From: Porphyromonas cangingivalis
Lineage (GTDB): Bacteria; Bacteroidota; Bacteroidia; Bacteroidales; Paludibacteraceae
Direction of reading: 5' to 3'
Length of the DNA stretch: 43,378 nt
Assembly: GCA_945902955.1 (NCBI GenBank)
Contig: CAMDNO010000016.1
Span: 1 to 43,378, forward strand
A program made the translations under genes and the position numbers. Of this stretch, positions 6,842-14,055 are shown piece after piece (position 1 is the stretch's first letter; every line of letters starts with the position of its first letter). The notes beneath the pieces were generated by a model. The model searched no databases, was not told the origin of the DNA, and saw only the letters and a program-made list of their open reading frames with translations.

Positions 6842-6895
6842 GGGGCGTTGCCCGTTGTGGGGTCTAAGGGCGTTATTAGGCCTTCGGCGTAATTA
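6842..6895. repeat. GTTATTA-punctuated mini-hairpin array 3
   Basis: GGGC-GTT-GCCC (6843-6853), GTTATTA (6872-6878), GCC-TTC-GGC (6880-6888) and a variant GTAATTA (6889-6895) repeat the pattern of arrays 1 and 2. The array touches the 3' end of the DUF3368 pseudogene. Confidence 0.6.
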
Positions 6896-7411
6896 TCCAA
6901 TACAAATTAATCTCAATCTCAAAAAAAATGGCTGTTCCAGATTGTTGATTAAAACAGTATTTAAAAGTTCAATGGAGTAAAACCGTTTGTTGTTTAGAAA
7001 ACTTGTGAAAATAGGTTTCAAACTATCTATTATGCCTAACTCCTTGGCTTTAATCAAAATACAAATAGTTCCCACACAATTAATGTTGAAGTTTTCAGCA
7101 ATATTTCGGGCTTTTTTATCATCAATTAATAAAAAATCGGCATCGAGTTATTTATATAAAATCACCGATTCCGATTCACCATAATCCATTATAAAAGTCA
7201 AACCATTATAACCTTTAATAGTTTCAACTTTGTTCTGAAAAAAGCTGATTATTCTTGCATGATATGGTTTTGTGTCGTCGCATGATATTTCCTCCTAAAC
7301 TGCCTTTGAAATACGAGTATCGTCGAAAAGTTTATCTAAAACAGATAATTTATCAACCAGAGCTAAAGAGAAAATAGGTCCGGCATCTGCAATTACAATC
7401 CATTGCTCATA
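6893..7411 (-). pseudogene. DUF3368 (PIN-like nuclease) toxin pseudogene
   Basis: One frame on the minus strand reads as a DUF3368 protein throughout: WIVIADAGPIFSLALVDKLS at the N-terminus, DADFLLIDDKKARNIAENF in the middle and AKELGIIDSLKPIF near the end. The frame is broken by TAG at 7297-7295 and TAA at 7150-7148. Each fits a single substitution (Trp or Gln to stop, Glu to stop). The start is also lost. An ATG at 7410-7408 is in another frame, as if one G had been deleted after it. Intact relatives are PIN-domain ribonucleases paired with UPF0175 antitoxins, which is exactly the gene upstream. Clearly non-functional as full-length protein. Confidence 0.85.
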
Positions 7412-7672
7412 TTATTTTAACTTTTGAGTGTCTTTATAAATATCTTCAAAAGTAAGTGCCGAAATTGGAACTTCATTCTCTGATAATATAGTCTCAAAAT
7501 TATAATGTGACATGTCCGCAATTTGAGCAGCCTTGCCAATAGTTAGCTTCTGAAGTTTATATAAACGTATGGCTAATGATATTTTAATATCTTTTTTTAG
7601 CTCGTTTTCATTTTCATTCAGCGACAACAGAATGTCCGAAGGAAAATCAACTGTAATTGAATATGTGTTCAT
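7412..7672 (-). CDS. UPF0175 family antitoxin
   Basis: This 86-residue protein has the UPF0175 pattern. A short beta-strand segment at the N-terminus (YSITVDFPSDILLSL) is followed by helices KISLAIRLYKLQKLTIGKAA and a helix-turn-helix-like QIADMSHYNFETILSENEVP. UPF0175 proteins are antitoxins or repressors for DUF3368 PIN toxins. The cognate toxin lies immediately downstream but is a pseudogene, so this is an orphan antitoxin. The start is ATG at 7672. No clear TAnnTTTG promoter is seen upstream, so expression may be low or lost. Confidence 0.85.
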   Translation of the reverse strand: MNTYSITVDFPSDILLSLNENENELKKDIKISLAIRLYKLQKLTIGKAAQIADMSHYNFETILSENEVPISALTFEDIYKDTQKLK

Positions 7673-7699
7673 TTATTTATTTTACTAGTTAGTTAAATT

Positions 7700-7980
7700 A
7701 ATCTGCAGCGTATTTTAAGTCCGTTAACTTGTTTGGACACTGCTTACGTTAACTACTTTGCCTGTAAAGATAGTGAAATTTTATCTTTCCGAGCCACCCC
7801 TGCGGTGAGGCTCTTTAGTGACATCGGGTATTATTTCCCTCACATTCGTATCGAGGTAACAAAGGCATTGTGGGTGGTTACATTTCGTTGCCCTACCTGT
7901 ATGAGTAGCATTTGTTTTGATTTTGTTTGTAGTGCAACCATTGTTCATCAATCATTTAACACTACTCATATAGCTTAAGT
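7700..7980. other. Unassigned, GC-richer intergenic segment with hairpins
   Basis: The stretch between the UPF0175 gene and gpsA is GC-richer than its surroundings. It has a hairpin GAGCC...GGCTC (7791-7813) and a GTAAC/GTTAC pairing (7856-7881). Reading frames exist on both strands (the longest, plus strand 7733-7978, 81 codons), but none shows a recognisable domain. It could be a structured RNA, an insertion remnant or a dispersed repeat. Confidence 0.35.
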
Positions 7981-7988
7981 ACTACAAA

Positions 7989-8984
7989 TTATTTCAACTT
8001 TTCGGTAAGCTTGCGAATTTCAAGCAGTGGTGAGGAGCGGTTGTAAAGAATTTCGTAAATGGCGTCGACTATGGGCATTTCGATGTGGTATTTTTCATTA
8101 ATCTCATGAATACATTTGGTTGCATAATAGCCCTCGGCAATCATTTCCATTTCCATTTGCGCCATTTTAACCGAATAGCCTTTGCCTATCATATTGCCAA
8201 AAAGGCGGTTACGACTGAAATTGGAATAGGCTGTAACTAACAAATCGCCCAGATATGCCGGTTCGTTAATATCGCGATGGAGAGGATTTATGGCATTACA
8301 AAAGCGACTAATTTCTTGTATGGCATTTGAAATGAGTACCGCCTGAAAATTATCGCCATACTTCAACCCGTTGCAAATACCAGCAGCTATGGAGTATATA
8401 TTTTTCATAACTGAAGAATATTCGATACCCAAAATGTCGTCGCTAATAGAGGTACGTACGAAGCTTGTGGTAAAGCGCTGCGCCATGATACGCGCTTTAT
8501 TGCGGTCGGAGCAGCCAATAGTAAGATACGAAAGGCGCTCTAAAGCCACCTCTTCGGCATGACAAGGACCAGCAAGTACCATAATATTTTCGTTTGGCAC
8601 GGAGTAATACTGTTCGAAATAATCGGACACAATCATATTTTCGTCGGGCACAATACCTTTGATAGCAGTAACGATAATTTTTTTATCCAATTTTCGTTTC
8701 AGCTTTTTGAGGTGTTGTTTGAGGAAGGGCGAAGGCGTAGCCAAAATAAGAATATCCGAGGTAGCCACCACATGATTTATATTGCTGGTAAATTTAATGC
8801 GGTCGGTGTCGAATTTTACCCCTGTGAGGTAGGAAGGATTTTTACTTAAACGCAAAAACTCATCAATTTGATCCTGTCGACGCATATACCAATTAATCTC
8901 CGGCGCATTCACCAAAGCAATTTTTGCAATAGCCGTTGCCCAACTACCTCCTCCTAATATCGCTATTTTACTTTTTTCGTTCAT
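7989..8984 (-). CDS. gpsA: Glycerol-3-phosphate dehydrogenase [NAD(P)+]
   Basis: This 331-residue cytosolic enzyme reduces dihydroxyacetone phosphate to sn-glycerol-3-phosphate, the backbone for phospholipids. The N-terminal Rossmann motif AILGGGSWATAIAKI is at residues 8-22. A second conserved stretch is VLAGPCHAEEVA, and the catalytic lysine lies in EYSSVMKNIYSIAAGI. The helical C-terminal domain has AYLGDLLVTAYSNFSRNR. Length is normal for the family. It lies 106 bp downstream of lysS on the same strand and probably belongs to that transcript, although a strong inverted repeat separates them. The start is ATG at 8984. Confidence 0.95.
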   Translation of the reverse strand: MNEKSKIAILGGGSWATAIAKIALVNAPEINWYMRRQDQIDEFLRLSKNPSYLTGVKFDTDRIKFTSNINHVVATSDILILATPSPFLKQHLKKLKRKLDKKIIVTAIKGIVPDENMIVSDYFEQYYSVPNENIMVLAGPCHAEEVALERLSYLTIGCSDRNKARIMAQRFTTSFVRTSISDDILGIEYSSVMKNIYSIAAGICNGLKYGDNFQAVLISNAIQEISRFCNAINPLHRDINEPAYLGDLLVTAYSNFSRNRLFGNMIGKGYSVKMAQMEMEMIAEGYYATKCIHEINEKYHIEMPIVDAIYEILYNRSSPLLEIRKLTEKLK

Positions 8985-8996
8985 TTTTTATTATAA

Positions 8997-9117
8997 CTGC
9001 CCCTAACCCCTAAAGGGGGAACAGAAATTACTTTCGTCAATATAATACTTAACTTTTCTATGAATTACAAATCACTTCTTGTACCCTTTCTTACTCCCCT
9101 TTAGGGGTTGGGGGCAG
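8997..9117. repeat. Inverted pair of CCCCTAAAGGGG palindromic repeats
   Basis: The left copy (8997-9019, CTGCCCCTAACCCCTAAAGG then GGG) and the right copy (9095-9117) are inverse complements over about 22 bp with one base difference. Each also contains the palindrome CCCCTAAAGGGG. The right copy lies inside the end of the lysS frame. Confidence 0.75.
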
Positions 9118-10833
9118 ACCTCCCACCCAAGTTTCCACTTCTTCTTTTGTCGGATTTTTCAACTCCAATTTGTGTTTTTTGTTGTATCCGCAAATATCTT
9201 GATGGAATTTATTTGGGTTCAATCCCTTTAAAGCATCTATGGTTTGAATTCCTGTTTTCATTATTACATCCGCCCACTCGGCAGGTATGCCTAATTCGAT
9301 AAACTTTTCGGGACCTTCTTTTTTGACCACTTTTTCGGGTTTCATTTGAGGAAAGAAAAGTACTTCCTGTATCGCTTGCTGCCCGGTCATCAACATCACA
9401 AGTCGATCCATTCCTATCCCCATGCCCGAAGTTGGTGGCATACCATATTCGAGCGAGCGTACAAAATCCATATCAATAAACATGGCTTCGTCGTCGCCTT
9501 TTTCGCTCAATTTTAATTGCTCTTGGAAGCGCCCCAACTGATCAATGGGGTCGTTCAATTCAGAATAGGCATTGGCAAGCTCTTTACCATTCACCATTAA
9601 TTCGAAACGTTCGGTAAGTTCCGGATTGTCGCGGTGGCGCTTGCAAAGTGGCGACATTTCGCGCGGATAGTCGGTAATAAAAGTAGGTTGAATATAATTT
9701 CCTTCGCATTTTTCGCCAAAAATTTCATCAATCATTTTGCCTTTACCCATTGTTTCGTCGGCCTCTATATGTAAAGTTTTGCAGACATCGCGCAGTTGTA
9801 CCTCATCCATGCCGTTGATATCTATGCCTGTATGTTCTTTAATGGCATCAATCATAGTGATGCGTTTGAAAGGCGTTTGGAAACTAATTGTTTTGTCGCC
9901 TACCGTAATTTCGTTTGTACCATTTACATCCAAACAGATTTTTTCGATCATATTTTCGGTAAAAGTCATCATCCAATTATAATCTTTGTAAGCTACATAA
10001 ATTTCCATAGCAGTAAATTCCGGATTGTGTGTACGATCCATTCCTTCGTTTCGGAAGTTTTTAGAAAACTCGTACACCCCTTCGAAACCACCTACAATCA
10101 AGCGTTTAAGGTACAATTCGTCGGCAACACGTAAATAAAGTGGCATATCCAAAGCATTGTGGTGTGTAACAAACGGACGCGCTGAAGCCCCACCAGGTAT
10201 CGATTGCAAAATAGGCGTTTCAACTTCCAAATAGCCTTCGGCATTGAAATAGTTGCGCATGGATTGATATACTTTGGTACGTTTAATAAAAATATCTTTA
10301 ATGCCTTCGTTTACCACCAAATCGACATAACGTTGGCGATAGCGTTGTTCGGGATCTTCGAAAGCATCAAATGCCACACCGTCTTTGTATTTCACAATAG
10401 GAAGCGGACGGAGCGATTTACTCAACACAGTAAGTTCCTGTGCATGAACACTAATTTCGCCCATTTGCGTACGAAAAACAAAGCCTTTGATGCCAATAAA
10501 ATCACCAATATCCAAGAGTTTTTTGAAAACCGTGTTGTACATTTCAGGTTGAGCCTCGGTGCTGATATCATCGCGGCTCACATACACTTGTATGCGCCCT
10601 TTAGAGTCCTGCAGCTCCATAAATGAAGCTTTTCCCATAATGCGACGCGACATAATTCGGCCAGCCACACACACTATTCGGCGCTCGGCGGCTTCGTCGA
10701 AATCCGTTTTTATATCGGTAGAGAATGCGTCGGTTGGATACAATGCAGCAGGATAAGGATCGATGCCGAGATTTCGTAATTCGTTCAGACTTTGGCGTCT
10801 GAACTGTTCTTGTTCACTTAATTCAATGCTCAT
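9091..10833 (-). CDS. lysS: Lysyl-tRNA synthetase, class II
   Basis: This 580-residue enzyme charges tRNA-Lys. An N-terminal OB-fold anticodon-binding domain covers about residues 45-160 (AGRIMSRRIMGKASFMELQD). The class II catalytic core follows, with motif 2 (FRNEGMDRTHNPEFTAMEIY) and motif 3 (GMGIGMDRLVML). The frame could extend to a TTG at 10860, but the -7 box TACTTTTG at 10865-10858 overlaps that codon, so the ATG at 10833 is chosen. The C-terminal extra helical region is usual for Bacteroidota. The last eight residues (LPPTPKGE) are encoded by a dispersed palindromic repeat that seems to have replaced the original stop codon. gpsA follows. Confidence 0.95.
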   Translation of the reverse strand: MSIELSEQEQFRRQSLNELRNLGIDPYPAALYPTDAFSTDIKTDFDEAAERRIVCVAGRIMSRRIMGKASFMELQDSKGRIQVYVSRDDISTEAQPEMYNTVFKKLLDIGDFIGIKGFVFRTQMGEISVHAQELTVLSKSLRPLPIVKYKDGVAFDAFEDPEQRYRQRYVDLVVNEGIKDIFIKRTKVYQSMRNYFNAEGYLEVETPILQSIPGGASARPFVTHHNALDMPLYLRVADELYLKRLIVGGFEGVYEFSKNFRNEGMDRTHNPEFTAMEIYVAYKDYNWMMTFTENMIEKICLDVNGTNEITVGDKTISFQTPFKRITMIDAIKEHTGIDINGMDEVQLRDVCKTLHIEADETMGKGKMIDEIFGEKCEGNYIQPTFITDYPREMSPLCKRHRDNPELTERFELMVNGKELANAYSELNDPIDQLGRFQEQLKLSEKGDDEAMFIDMDFVRSLEYGMPPTSGMGIGMDRLVMLMTGQQAIQEVLFFPQMKPEKVVKKEGPEKFIELGIPAEWADVIMKTGIQTIDALKGLNPNKFHQDICGYNKKHKLELKNPTKEEVETWVGGLPPTPKGE

Positions 10834-10857
10834 AGAAATATTAGTTGAAAATTGCGG

Positions 10858-10865
10858 CAAAAGTA
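10858..10865 (-). promoter_or_regulatory. -7 box of lysS
   Basis: TACTTTTG on the minus strand, 25 nt before the ATG. No -33 TTTG is seen at 19 bp. The region 10866-10962 is a divergent promoter region shared with the acyltransferase gene. Confidence 0.5.
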
Positions 10866-10962
10866 CAAAAAAATAAGCACTTATGATAATTTAAAACATA
10901 ACAAATGGTCAAAAAACACTAAACAACCTAAAGTAATCGACTGAAAATTGAAACATTTATCG

Positions 10963-10970
10963 TATTTTTG
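10963..10970 (+). promoter_or_regulatory. -7 box of the PlsC-family gene
   Basis: TATTTTTG matches TAnnTTTG and lies 20 nt before the ATG at 10991. This gives a very short leader and favours that ATG over the TTG at 10982. Confidence 0.5.
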
Positions 10971-10990
10971 CGTAAAAATAGTTGAATGCC

Positions 10991-11722
10991 ATGATAAAAC
11001 TACTTGCTATACCGTTTTCAATATTAGCCTATTTCTGGTTTCTATTTTCCATCGTATTATTTCAACCTATACAATGGATATGTTATACCTTTTTTGGTTA
11101 CCAGGCACACAAAGTAAGTGTCGATATTTTAGATTTTTTTCTTATTCTCACGCCCAATTTTTTGCTATCAACATCGCATTGCGAAAACATTGAGCTTATA
11201 CCAACAGGTAAACCCCTAATTTTTGTAGCCAACCATCAAGGTATTTTCGATATTGTAGGCATGGCATGGTTTCTACGCAAGTTCCATCCCAAGTTTGTGA
11301 GTAAAATAGAGTTAGGAAATAATATACCAAGCATTTCGTTTAATTTAAAATACGGTGGCTCGGTGCTTATCGACCGTCAAAATCCGAAGCAGGCATTGCC
11401 CCTACTCAAACAAATGGGCGAATATATCGAATTGCATAAACGCTCTACCATAATTTATCCCGAAGGCACACGAACGCGCGATGGCAAACCCAAAGAATTT
11501 GCAGCCAACGGTTTGAAAATTTTGTGTAAATATGCACCAAATGCCGTTGTGGTTCCAATAACAATAAATAATTCGTGGAAAGTTTTTCGTTATGGCTCGT
11601 TTCCGTTGGGAATAGGCAACCGCATTACTTTTACGGTACATCCTTCCATCGAAGTAGCATCGACAGATTTCAATTCGCTTTTCGAACAGACACACAAAGC
11701 AATTGTGGAAGGAATAAATTAA
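10991..11722 (+). CDS. 1-acyl-sn-glycerol-3-phosphate acyltransferase family (PlsC-like)
   Basis: This 243-residue membrane-associated acyltransferase has a hydrophobic N-terminal segment at about residues 5-30. The catalytic HX4D motif follows (NHQGIFD). Block III is YPEGTRTRDG, and then KEFAANGLK. It probably acylates lysophosphatidic acid in phospholipid synthesis. It faces a GlsB-like N-acyltransferase gene. In Bacteroides, glycine-lipid synthesis uses GlsB plus a PlsC-type O-acyltransferase (GlsA), so a GlsA role is an alternative that cannot be excluded from sequence. The ATG is chosen by its spacing from the -7 box. Confidence 0.88.
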   Translation: MIKLLAIPFSILAYFWFLFSIVLFQPIQWICYTFFGYQAHKVSVDILDFFLILTPNFLLSTSHCENIELIPTGKPLIFVANHQGIFDIVGMAWFLRKFHPKFVSKIELGNNIPSISFNLKYGGSVLIDRQNPKQALPLLKQMGEYIELHKRSTIIYPEGTRTRDGKPKEFAANGLKILCKYAPNAVVVPITINNSWKVFRYGSFPLGIGNRITFTVHPSIEVASTDFNSLFEQTHKAIVEGIN

Positions 11723-11820
11723 TTTGTAACTTAGGCTTTTATTAGATAAGACAAAGATAGAAATTACGTCTCAAATAATGAATATTCATTTTCAAATTAC
11801 TTCATTTTCAAATTTTCAAA

Positions 11821-12858
11821 TTATTTCCTCTTGGCTTTTTTAAGTTCTTCTTTGGCTTGCTTGGCAGCAGCTTTCGCTTCGCGGGCAATCTTTTTGGCCT
11901 TTTTGCGTTCTTCCAATACAATTTTAAGGTATTCGATGTAAGGGTCGATATAGCGTTTACGTTTGGTATCTAACAAATCGTCCATTTTTACCATTATACC
12001 TGTTTCGTAAACCGATCCAAAATCGGCATCGAAAATAGAGCCGAACATACGCATGGTTTCGGTAAGCCCAATGTAGGCGTTGAACATGGCCGGAATAGTT
12101 TCACCTTCGGCACGAATAGCTTTTTGCAGAATTTTATAATCTTCGTTCAAATCTTTGCCAATGAAAAGTTTTTTGGCTGCCTTTTTAGTTTCGGCACTCA
12201 ACACGACTGCTTCTTTTGGAACAATAAGTTTTTCGGGGTCGGGGAAATACTTATACATATACGAATAAATCAATTCGCGCGCCACCACCGGGTAACTGTT
12301 ATAAATAGTAACTTTACCAATAAAGTACTTCGCCCCTTTTACCGAATGGACCAAAGCCCCCAAGCCATCCCACAAATTATCGAGGGCAAAAAGACTTTTG
12401 ATACCCATTTTTGAAGTTTGATAATCGGGTTGCACAAAGGCGCGCCCCAACTCGATGGTAGATGGAAGATATTCTGTAATGAATTTTTGATTAAAAGTAA
12501 AAAGATGTGCCATTACAAAAGCCGGTTGTCCATCCGCCTCGATTGTAACATCGGTGCCACATAGGAAGCGATAACCGCCAATAATTTCTTCGGCTTGCGG
12601 ATCCCATACTATCAATTGCTGATAGGGTTTCTCCATGTAATCGTATTCGTCGGTATCAATCTCTTCGCCAGTGCCTCCACCTCCCGAACGGAATGAAAGT
12701 TCGCGTAGACGCCCTATTTCAAGCATTACGTTAGGCGAATTATGTGCATCAACAACATAAATTTCGTTGTGAGCTTTATTGGTTGGTCTCAAAAACCTGT
12801 CTCCCGACAGTTCCTTTTTGATTAGCTTTCTGTCAATGGCTGGAATAATTTCTTTCAT
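11821..12858 (-). CDS. glsB: GNAT-type N-acyltransferase, GlsB/OlsB-like
   Basis: This 345-residue protein belongs to the OlsB/GlsB group of acyl-ACP-dependent N-acyltransferases (Acetyltransf_5 fold). Conserved stretches are ELGRAFVQPDYQTSKMGIKS, corresponding to the acyl-donor binding region of the group, and ARLRE-like IGRLRELSFRSGGGGTGEEI near residues 48-68. Bacteroides GlsB acylates glycine as the first step of glycine-lipid synthesis. The last 40 residues are a Lys/Ala-rich tail (KKAKKIAREAKAAAKQAKEE), probably helical. The frame also has an ATG at 12915, but the -7 box TACTTTTG (12909-12902) lies inside it, so the ATG at 12858 is used. It is convergent with the PlsC-like gene and 98 bp from it. 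Confidence 0.8.
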   Translation of the reverse strand: MKEIIPAIDRKLIKKELSGDRFLRPTNKAHNEIYVVDAHNSPNVMLEIGRLRELSFRSGGGGTGEEIDTDEYDYMEKPYQQLIVWDPQAEEIIGGYRFLCGTDVTIEADGQPAFVMAHLFTFNQKFITEYLPSTIELGRAFVQPDYQTSKMGIKSLFALDNLWDGLGALVHSVKGAKYFIGKVTIYNSYPVVARELIYSYMYKYFPDPEKLIVPKEAVVLSAETKKAAKKLFIGKDLNEDYKILQKAIRAEGETIPAMFNAYIGLTETMRMFGSIFDADFGSVYETGIMVKMDDLLDTKRKRYIDPYIEYLKIVLEERKKAKKIAREAKAAAKQAKEELKKAKRK

Positions 12859-12901
12859 TATTTGATTTGAAGTACTATTTTTATACCAAAAATAAATCGC
12901 A

Positions 12902-12909
12902 CAAAAGTA
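12902..12909 (-). promoter_or_regulatory. -7 box of the GlsB-like gene
   Basis: TACTTTTG on the minus strand, 44 nt upstream of the ATG at 12858. No good -33 is visible. Confidence 0.5.
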
Positions 12910-13115
12910 GCACATTTTAAATTATATTTCATAACAATAAAATTAAAAAAAGTACAAATTCATAATTTTTATAAAACAATTTTGATAAAAAAGCTATTTT
13001 TTGCGCATATCTATTGCAAATGTGCAAATTGATTAGTGTGCACATTTTGAAAAGATTACATTTATATTACCAAATTTAGCTATACATAAATACTGCAACA
13101 AACAGATGAATATTG

Positions 13116-13123
13116 TATCTTTG
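13116..13123 (+). promoter_or_regulatory. -7 box of the metallophosphoesterase operon
   Basis: TATCTTTG matches TAnnTTTG. Transcription from here would give a leader of about 125 nt containing the hairpin at 13164-13220. The remaining sequence between 12910 and 13115 is AT-rich with no gene. Confidence 0.5.
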
Positions 13124-13163
13124 CGCTTTGTTTTGAAAATTATTCGTAAATAAAATGAAACGA

Positions 13164-13220
13164 ACAAGACAAAATTTAATCTATTTTTACCCACAGGGTA
13201 ATGATTAAATTTTGTTTTGT
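13164..13220 (+). promoter_or_regulatory. Large hairpin in the leader of the metallophosphoesterase gene
   Basis: The arms 13164-13181 and 13203-13220 pair over 18 bp with one G-U pair (core ACAAAATTTAATC/GATTAAATTTTGT). The loop contains a second stem TTACCC-ACA-GGGTAA (13187-13201). It lies between the -7 box and the ATG at 13258. It is not followed by a T-run typical of a terminator, so a leader regulatory structure or protein-binding site is more likely. Confidence 0.6.
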
Positions 13221-13257
13221 GAGTTACATCTGACAAATAAAAATCAATTATAAACAG

Positions 13258-14031
13258 ATGAAACGACCTATTATATTTGTTCTATTCGTTTTTATTCAGC
13301 TATGTAGTTTTGGTATCACCCCATTTCGGTTTGCGTTTATTACCGACATGCACGTAGATGCAAAAAAAAAGGAGCCTACCGAAGACTTATTAAATGCAAT
13401 TAATGAAATTAATACTAATTCGGCTATTGAATTTTGTATTATCGGTGGCGATGTAACGCAGGAGGGCGATTCGGCATCGCTGTATCAAGCCAAATTGCTT
13501 TTGAATCAACTGAAAAAGCCTTATTACATTACATTTGGCAATCACGATGTGCGTACAAGTCGCCCCGAAAATCGCATTTATAAAACTATTTTTGGTGCCG
13601 ACCGATTTTCGTTTAGCTACCAAAATTTCTTATTTATAGGCTTTACCACCGCTCCGGCCTCGAATTATGGTATCGGGCATATTGCAGAATATGATTTGGC
13701 ATGGCTGAAAGTAGAATTATCGAAGCAAAACCCCGAAACAACAGTATTTGTAACTACACATTATCCCTTATTAACAGGCGATGTAGATAACTGGCAGGCA
13801 GCAACTGATATTTTGCAAAACTACACTATAAAAGCAATATTAAATGGACATTACCATCGCAATGCTGTGCTTAATTACGACAACTTAATGGGGTTGGTAA
13901 ACCGCTCCACCCTTCGAGGCAAAGAACAGAAAGGCGGCTATTCTATTTATACGGTATCGGATTCGCTCTCGGTTTCGGAAAAAATAATTGATAACGACGA
14001 GCGCGAGTGGCTTACAATACCATTAAAATAA
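13258..14031 (+). CDS. Exported calcineurin-like metallophosphoesterase
   Basis: This 257-residue protein has an N-terminal hydrophobic signal (about residues 4-18) and all metallophosphoesterase motifs: DMHVD (D-x-H), GGDVTQEGD, FGNHD, TTHYPL and the final NGHYHRN. These residues bind a binuclear metal centre, and the family hydrolyses phosphomono- or diesters. The substrate is unknown, and a periplasmic or outer-surface location is inferred from the signal. It is 24 bp upstream of murF-alr and probably co-transcribed with it. The ATG at 13258 fits both the signal sequence and the leader. Confidence 0.88.
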   Translation: MKRPIIFVLFVFIQLCSFGITPFRFAFITDMHVDAKKKEPTEDLLNAINEINTNSAIEFCIIGGDVTQEGDSASLYQAKLLLNQLKKPYYITFGNHDVRTSRPENRIYKTIFGADRFSFSYQNFLFIGFTTAPASNYGIGHIAEYDLAWLKVELSKQNPETTVFVTTHYPLLTGDVDNWQAATDILQNYTIKAILNGHYHRNAVLNYDNLMGLVNRSTLRGKEQKGGYSIYTVSDSLSVSEKIIDNDEREWLTIPLK

Positions 14032-14055
14032 TCAGCTTATTTATACTCAAAATAT

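Noticed and set aside
4917-6895. Integron cassette array with attC sites
   Set aside because: One-directional small genes with repeats between them resemble cassettes, but GTTATTA does not fit the GTTRRRY core site, no long imperfect attC palindromes are present and no integrase is seen.
7733-7978. 81-codon plus-strand protein gene
   Set aside because: No domain, unusual Cys/Phe-rich composition, no promoter. It is better described as an unassigned segment with hairpins.
10834-10860. N-terminal extension of LysS from TTG
   Set aside because: The TTG overlaps the -7 promoter box, so it would not be in the transcript.
12859-12915. N-terminal extension of the GlsB-like protein from ATG 12915
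   Set aside because: The -7 box TACTTTTG lies inside the extension and the extra residues are not family-like.
13020-13029. TGTGCAAATT matching the ATPase promoter iterons
   Set aside because: A single 10-base match without the 23-bp periodicity or the ATGACAT extension is likely chance in AT-rich DNA.
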